8,595 nt of DNA from an uncultured Clostridia bacterium. Its GTDB lineage: Bacteria > Bacillota > Clostridia > Peptostreptococcales > Acidaminobacteraceae. How positions within the stretch are numbered: position 1 is the first letter of the stretch; each line of letters begins with the position of its first letter. The notes beneath the pieces are model-generated. The model ran no database searches. It was not told the origin of the DNA and worked only from the letters and a program-made list of their open reading frames with translations. Both the position numbers and the translations under genes were made by a program. The stretch covers positions 1 through 8,595 of the forward strand of contig CAMFGQ010000057.1 in assembly GCA_945950065.1 (NCBI GenBank), given 5' to 3'. Positions 7,401 to 8,595 of the stretch are shown in pieces.

Positions 7401-7531
7401 CTGTTGAAGAGCATAGAGACTTTATCATGAAGGAAGTACTGGCTGTTACTCTTCAGAGAGAAGAAAATCAAGGAGAGGAGTACCTTCTCAACGATCAAGC
7501 TACCACCATTGAGTTAAAACAATGCAAGTAA
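4442..7531 (+). CDS. ileS: isoleucyl-tRNA synthetase, type 2 (GXHH variant signature)
   Basis: This enzyme charges tRNA-Ile with isoleucine in the cytosol and edits valine mischarging. The 1029-residue class Ia enzyme resembles the eukaryote-like IleRS2 group rather than the E. coli-like one. The Rossmann catalytic fold starts with EGPPTANGKP (44-53). The HIGH signature position reads GLHH (54-57), with the first and third residues swapped relative to HXGH, and KAGWDTHGLPVE follows (81-92). The CP1 editing domain, about 200-390, has WTTTPWTL (221-228) and GTGIVHTAPAFGEEDY (310-325). Cysteine pairs C181/C184 with C385/C388, and C457/C459 with C496/C499, are probable zinc ligands. KMSKS is intact (586-590). 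The anticodon-binding helical domain starts near 670 (DRWILTRL) and a long C-terminal extension follows. Expression is controlled by the T-box leader upstream. The last 10 bases overlap the following pseudouridine synthase gene. All domains are present and uninterrupted. Confidence 0.98.
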   Translation: MYKGLHKEKTFFAEEHQRNYWNEINLLQRTLEHRKDGERFIFYEGPPTANGKPGLHHVLARTLKDSICRYKVMQGYYVRRKAGWDTHGLPVEIEVERKLGISEKHEIEEYGIAAFNEQCRQSVFEYEEYWRKQTEEMGYLIDLDDPYITLENEYIESVWWILSEFFKAGLIYEGHKILPICTRCGTGLASHEVAQGYKITKQDTVTVAFKRKDKEEYFLVWTTTPWTLASNVLLTVHPEVSYARVKQGEHVFILAEKLIHDVMGDDVEVLETFPGKDLEYIEYEQLMPFVTPDKKAFFVTLGDYVTTDDGTGIVHTAPAFGEEDYEVSMKYGAPVIQPVGLDGKYTATPWKGMFVMDADPHIVEWLREEGLLYKKQRLEHNYPHCWRCDTPLLYYATDSWYIRMSELRDELVANNNRVNWYPDYVGEKRFGNWLANIKDWALSRSRYWGTPLNIWTCSCGHQETVASIAELKEKSIHPLEEVELHRPYVDDILFRCPDCGEEMHRVPYVIDVWFDSGSMPFAQMHYPFEHKDDFHEYFPADFICEGIDQTRGWFNSLMAISTFIMKQSPYKNVLVNDMLLDKDGKKMSKSRGNTVDAEKLFREQGADAVRWYLTYASPAWQPTKFDLSGLMEVQSKFFGTLKNIYHLFTLYANHDELDVGSFEVPYEKRSDLDRWILTRLHKLIEDVTDSYDHYDLTKVSRALQDFVVEDFSNWYIRRSRRRYWKESMDVDKESVFLTTYEVLLSVLKMAAPIAPFLTEEMYRNLTGKESVHLADFPVADKGQVDEELDRSMDLVRNIVTMGRAARESVAIKVRQPLSRVLVDHRNEETLKGLEDVILEELNVKKLDFVQDISRFVDFILKPNFPVLGPILGKNMGAFQKALREADATEIAMKIRSGETATLMLNDEPMELTDELIQIQVQAKDQYTVQTQGNLFVILDTRLDDTLLSEGYAREFVSRIQQLRKQKDYEVADQIEVKYTSTPVFEAAVEEHRDFIMKEVLAVTLQREENQGEEYLLNDQATTIELKQCK

Positions 7532-8418
7532 TGCACTTTGTTGCACAAGAGCAGGAGCGACTTGATCTCTATCTTTCCCAGAGGATGGAGCTTTCACGAT
7601 CAGCTATTCAGAAGCTCATTGAGGAGGCTCATGTCCTAGTGGAGGGGAGAGAGGTTAAGAAAAACTATCGACTAGAGAAGGGGGAGAGGATTACTCTCTC
7701 CCTTCCTGATAAAGAAGAGTTAAAACCTGAAGAAATGAATCTAGAAGTCCTGCATGAAGACGCTCATCTAGCTGTCATCAACAAGCCTCCTGGACTTACA
7801 GTCCATCCTGGCAGTGGACAAGTACAGGGAACCTTAGTATCAGGTCTCTTGGCCACAGGCTGGCCTTTATCAAGCCTTGGTGGGGAGGATAGACCTGGGA
7901 TTGTCCATCGACTGGACAAGGATACATCAGGACTTCTTCTTATCGCTAAGGACAATGAGACCCATGCCTATCTAAAGGAGCAGCTACAGGAAAGAAAGAT
8001 TACTCGTAAGTATCTTGCCCTTGTGCATGGAATTCCCAAATGGACTGAAACCACAGTAGAAGGCTATCTTGAAAGGCATCCACGTTATCCTACCAGCTAT
8101 CGCCTAGGGGATAGTGGTCGATATTCGAGAAGTTACTTTAAAAAGCTAGAAGAGTTTGATGATTATGCACTGCTAGAGTGTACTTTAGATACTGGCAGAA
8201 CTCATCAGTTGCGAGTTCATCTCAAATCGATTCATCATCCTGTGCTAGGTGATCCAGTCTATGGACCGAAAACGAAAAGGAAGTCTTTAGAGCACCAGAT
8301 GCTCCATGCCTATTCATTAACTTTTATCACTCCAGAAGGGAAAAAGGTAGAAATCCAAGTCGATCCTCCAGAAGGATTTCAACGACTTCTTCAATTTAAG
8401 AGGGATACAGTTCTTTAA
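7522..8418 (+). CDS. RluA/RluD family RNA pseudouridine synthase
   Basis: This enzyme isomerises uridine to pseudouridine in RNA. Position next to ileS and a 298-residue length suggest an RluD-like protein (YlyB in Bacillus) acting on 23S rRNA, but the target cannot be read from sequence. An N-terminal S4 RNA-binding domain spans about 12-62 (RLDLYLSQRMELSRSAIQK). The catalytic domain has INKPPGLTVHPG (86-97), the active-site motif HRLDKDTSG (129-137) with catalytic D132, GRTHQLRVHL (225-234) and LGDPVYG (242-248). The start at 7522 lies 10 bases inside ileS. An alternative is Met4 at 7531, where TAATG joins the ileS stop to the start. Neither has a strong ribosome binding site, so translation is probably coupled to ileS. 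In many Firmicutes lspA lies between these two genes; it is missing here. Confidence 0.94.
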   Translation: MQVMHFVAQEQERLDLYLSQRMELSRSAIQKLIEEAHVLVEGREVKKNYRLEKGERITLSLPDKEELKPEEMNLEVLHEDAHLAVINKPPGLTVHPGSGQVQGTLVSGLLATGWPLSSLGGEDRPGIVHRLDKDTSGLLLIAKDNETHAYLKEQLQERKITRKYLALVHGIPKWTETTVEGYLERHPRYPTSYRLGDSGRYSRSYFKKLEEFDDYALLECTLDTGRTHQLRVHLKSIHHPVLGDPVYGPKTKRKSLEHQMLHAYSLTFITPEGKKVEIQVDPPEGFQRLLQFKRDTVL

Positions 8419-8445
8419 ACAATCTAATTGCATAAGATGACCATA

Positions 8446-8500
8446 AAGAAGCAAAGTCTTGATATGCCTTGATTAGGGCGATTATGCACTTTGCTTTTTT
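8446..8500 (+). terminator. Rho-independent terminator after the ileS-rluD unit
   Basis: AAGCAAAGT (8449-8457) pairs exactly with ACTTTGCTT (8488-8496), and the right arm runs into six T residues (8495-8500). The upstream A-rich bases 8445-8447 can pair with the T tract, making it partly bidirectional. The 30-base loop holds a smaller hairpin, GCCTT (8466-8470) with AGGGC (8475-8479). It starts about 30 bases after the rluD stop, a good end for the operon. Confidence 0.75.
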
Positions 8501-8576
8501 GTAGTGTAAATGAGTAATACGTTAAGAAGATTGGATATAACATTCGAGCAATTAACTTATTAAAAGAGGGAAAAGT

Positions 8577-8595
8577 TTGATTGTCTACTTATATC
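8577..8595 (+). CDS. possible first codons of the next gene (TTG start), cut by the window end
   Basis: GAGGG (8566-8570) lies six bases before a TTG at 8577, and the frame TTG ATT GTC TAC TTA TAT stays open to the window end, giving Met-Ile-Val-Tyr-Leu-Tyr. A TATAAC at 8536-8541 could be a -10 box, but I see no convincing -35 hexamer at the right distance. Only six codons are visible, so no product can be proposed. The rest of 8501-8576 shows no gene. Confidence 0.3.

Noticed and set aside
7085..7498. A 137-codon minus-strand open frame at the end of ileS
   Set aside because: It is antisense to the IleRS C-terminal domain, with no recognisable product and no independent support.
8536..8541. 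TATAAC as a firm promoter -10 box
   Set aside because: No convincing -35 hexamer lies 16-18 bases upstream, so I mention it only as a possibility with the downstream TTG start.
1..8595. CRISPR arrays, transposases, tRNA or rRNA genes, long repeats
   Set aside because: I looked on both strands and saw none; coding and leader sequences account for nearly all bases.

Overview
The window is a compact, wholly plus-strand block of housekeeping genes from a low-to-moderate GC member of the Bacillota, most likely a clostridial-type anaerobe. Evidence for this is SepF and a YlmG/YggT protein next to YggS, a tRNA-Ile T-box leader in front of ileS, strong GGAGG-type ribosome binding sites, and a type 2 (eukaryote-like) isoleucyl-tRNA synthetase of the kind common in Clostridia. 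I cannot name a genus.

Layout: (1) the 3' half of der (ribosome-assembly GTPase), bases 1-657; (2) gpsA, glycerol-3-phosphate dehydrogenase, 654-1640; (3) a membrane-anchored HlyD/RND-adaptor-like protein, 1637-2815; (4) yggS, PLP-binding homeostasis protein, 2818-3492; (5) sepF, cell-division FtsZ anchor, 3489-3983; (6) yggT/ylmG, small two-helix membrane protein, 3964-4233; (7) a complete T-box leader RNA with an AUC specifier, 4234-4427; (8) ileS, 4442-7531; (9) an RluD/RluA-family pseudouridine synthase, 7522-8418; (10) a hairpin terminator, about 8446-8500, then about 95 bases that may contain the control region and first codons of another gene.

The first six genes overlap by 4, 4, 4 and 20 bases, or are 2 bases apart, so they look like one translationally coupled operon. 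It joins ribosome assembly, phospholipid precursor supply, PLP homeostasis and septum assembly. ileS-rluD follows under tRNA-Ile-sensing transcription control, although the T-box leader starts one base after the yggT stop codon. The whole block is a shortened version of the usual Firmicutes arrangement: plsY (between der and gpsA), spoIVA (after gpsA), ylmH/divIVA (between yggT and ileS) and lspA (between ileS and rluD) are all absent from where they are often found.

The most notable single observation is in IleRS. The class I HIGH signature reads Gly-Leu-His-His (GXHH, residues 54-57), the swapped form that I recall being linked to extreme mupirocin resistance in some type 2 IleRS enzymes. 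The HlyD-like protein embedded in the division cluster is the least understood gene. I saw no mobile element, CRISPR array, tRNA/rRNA gene or sign of horizontal transfer.
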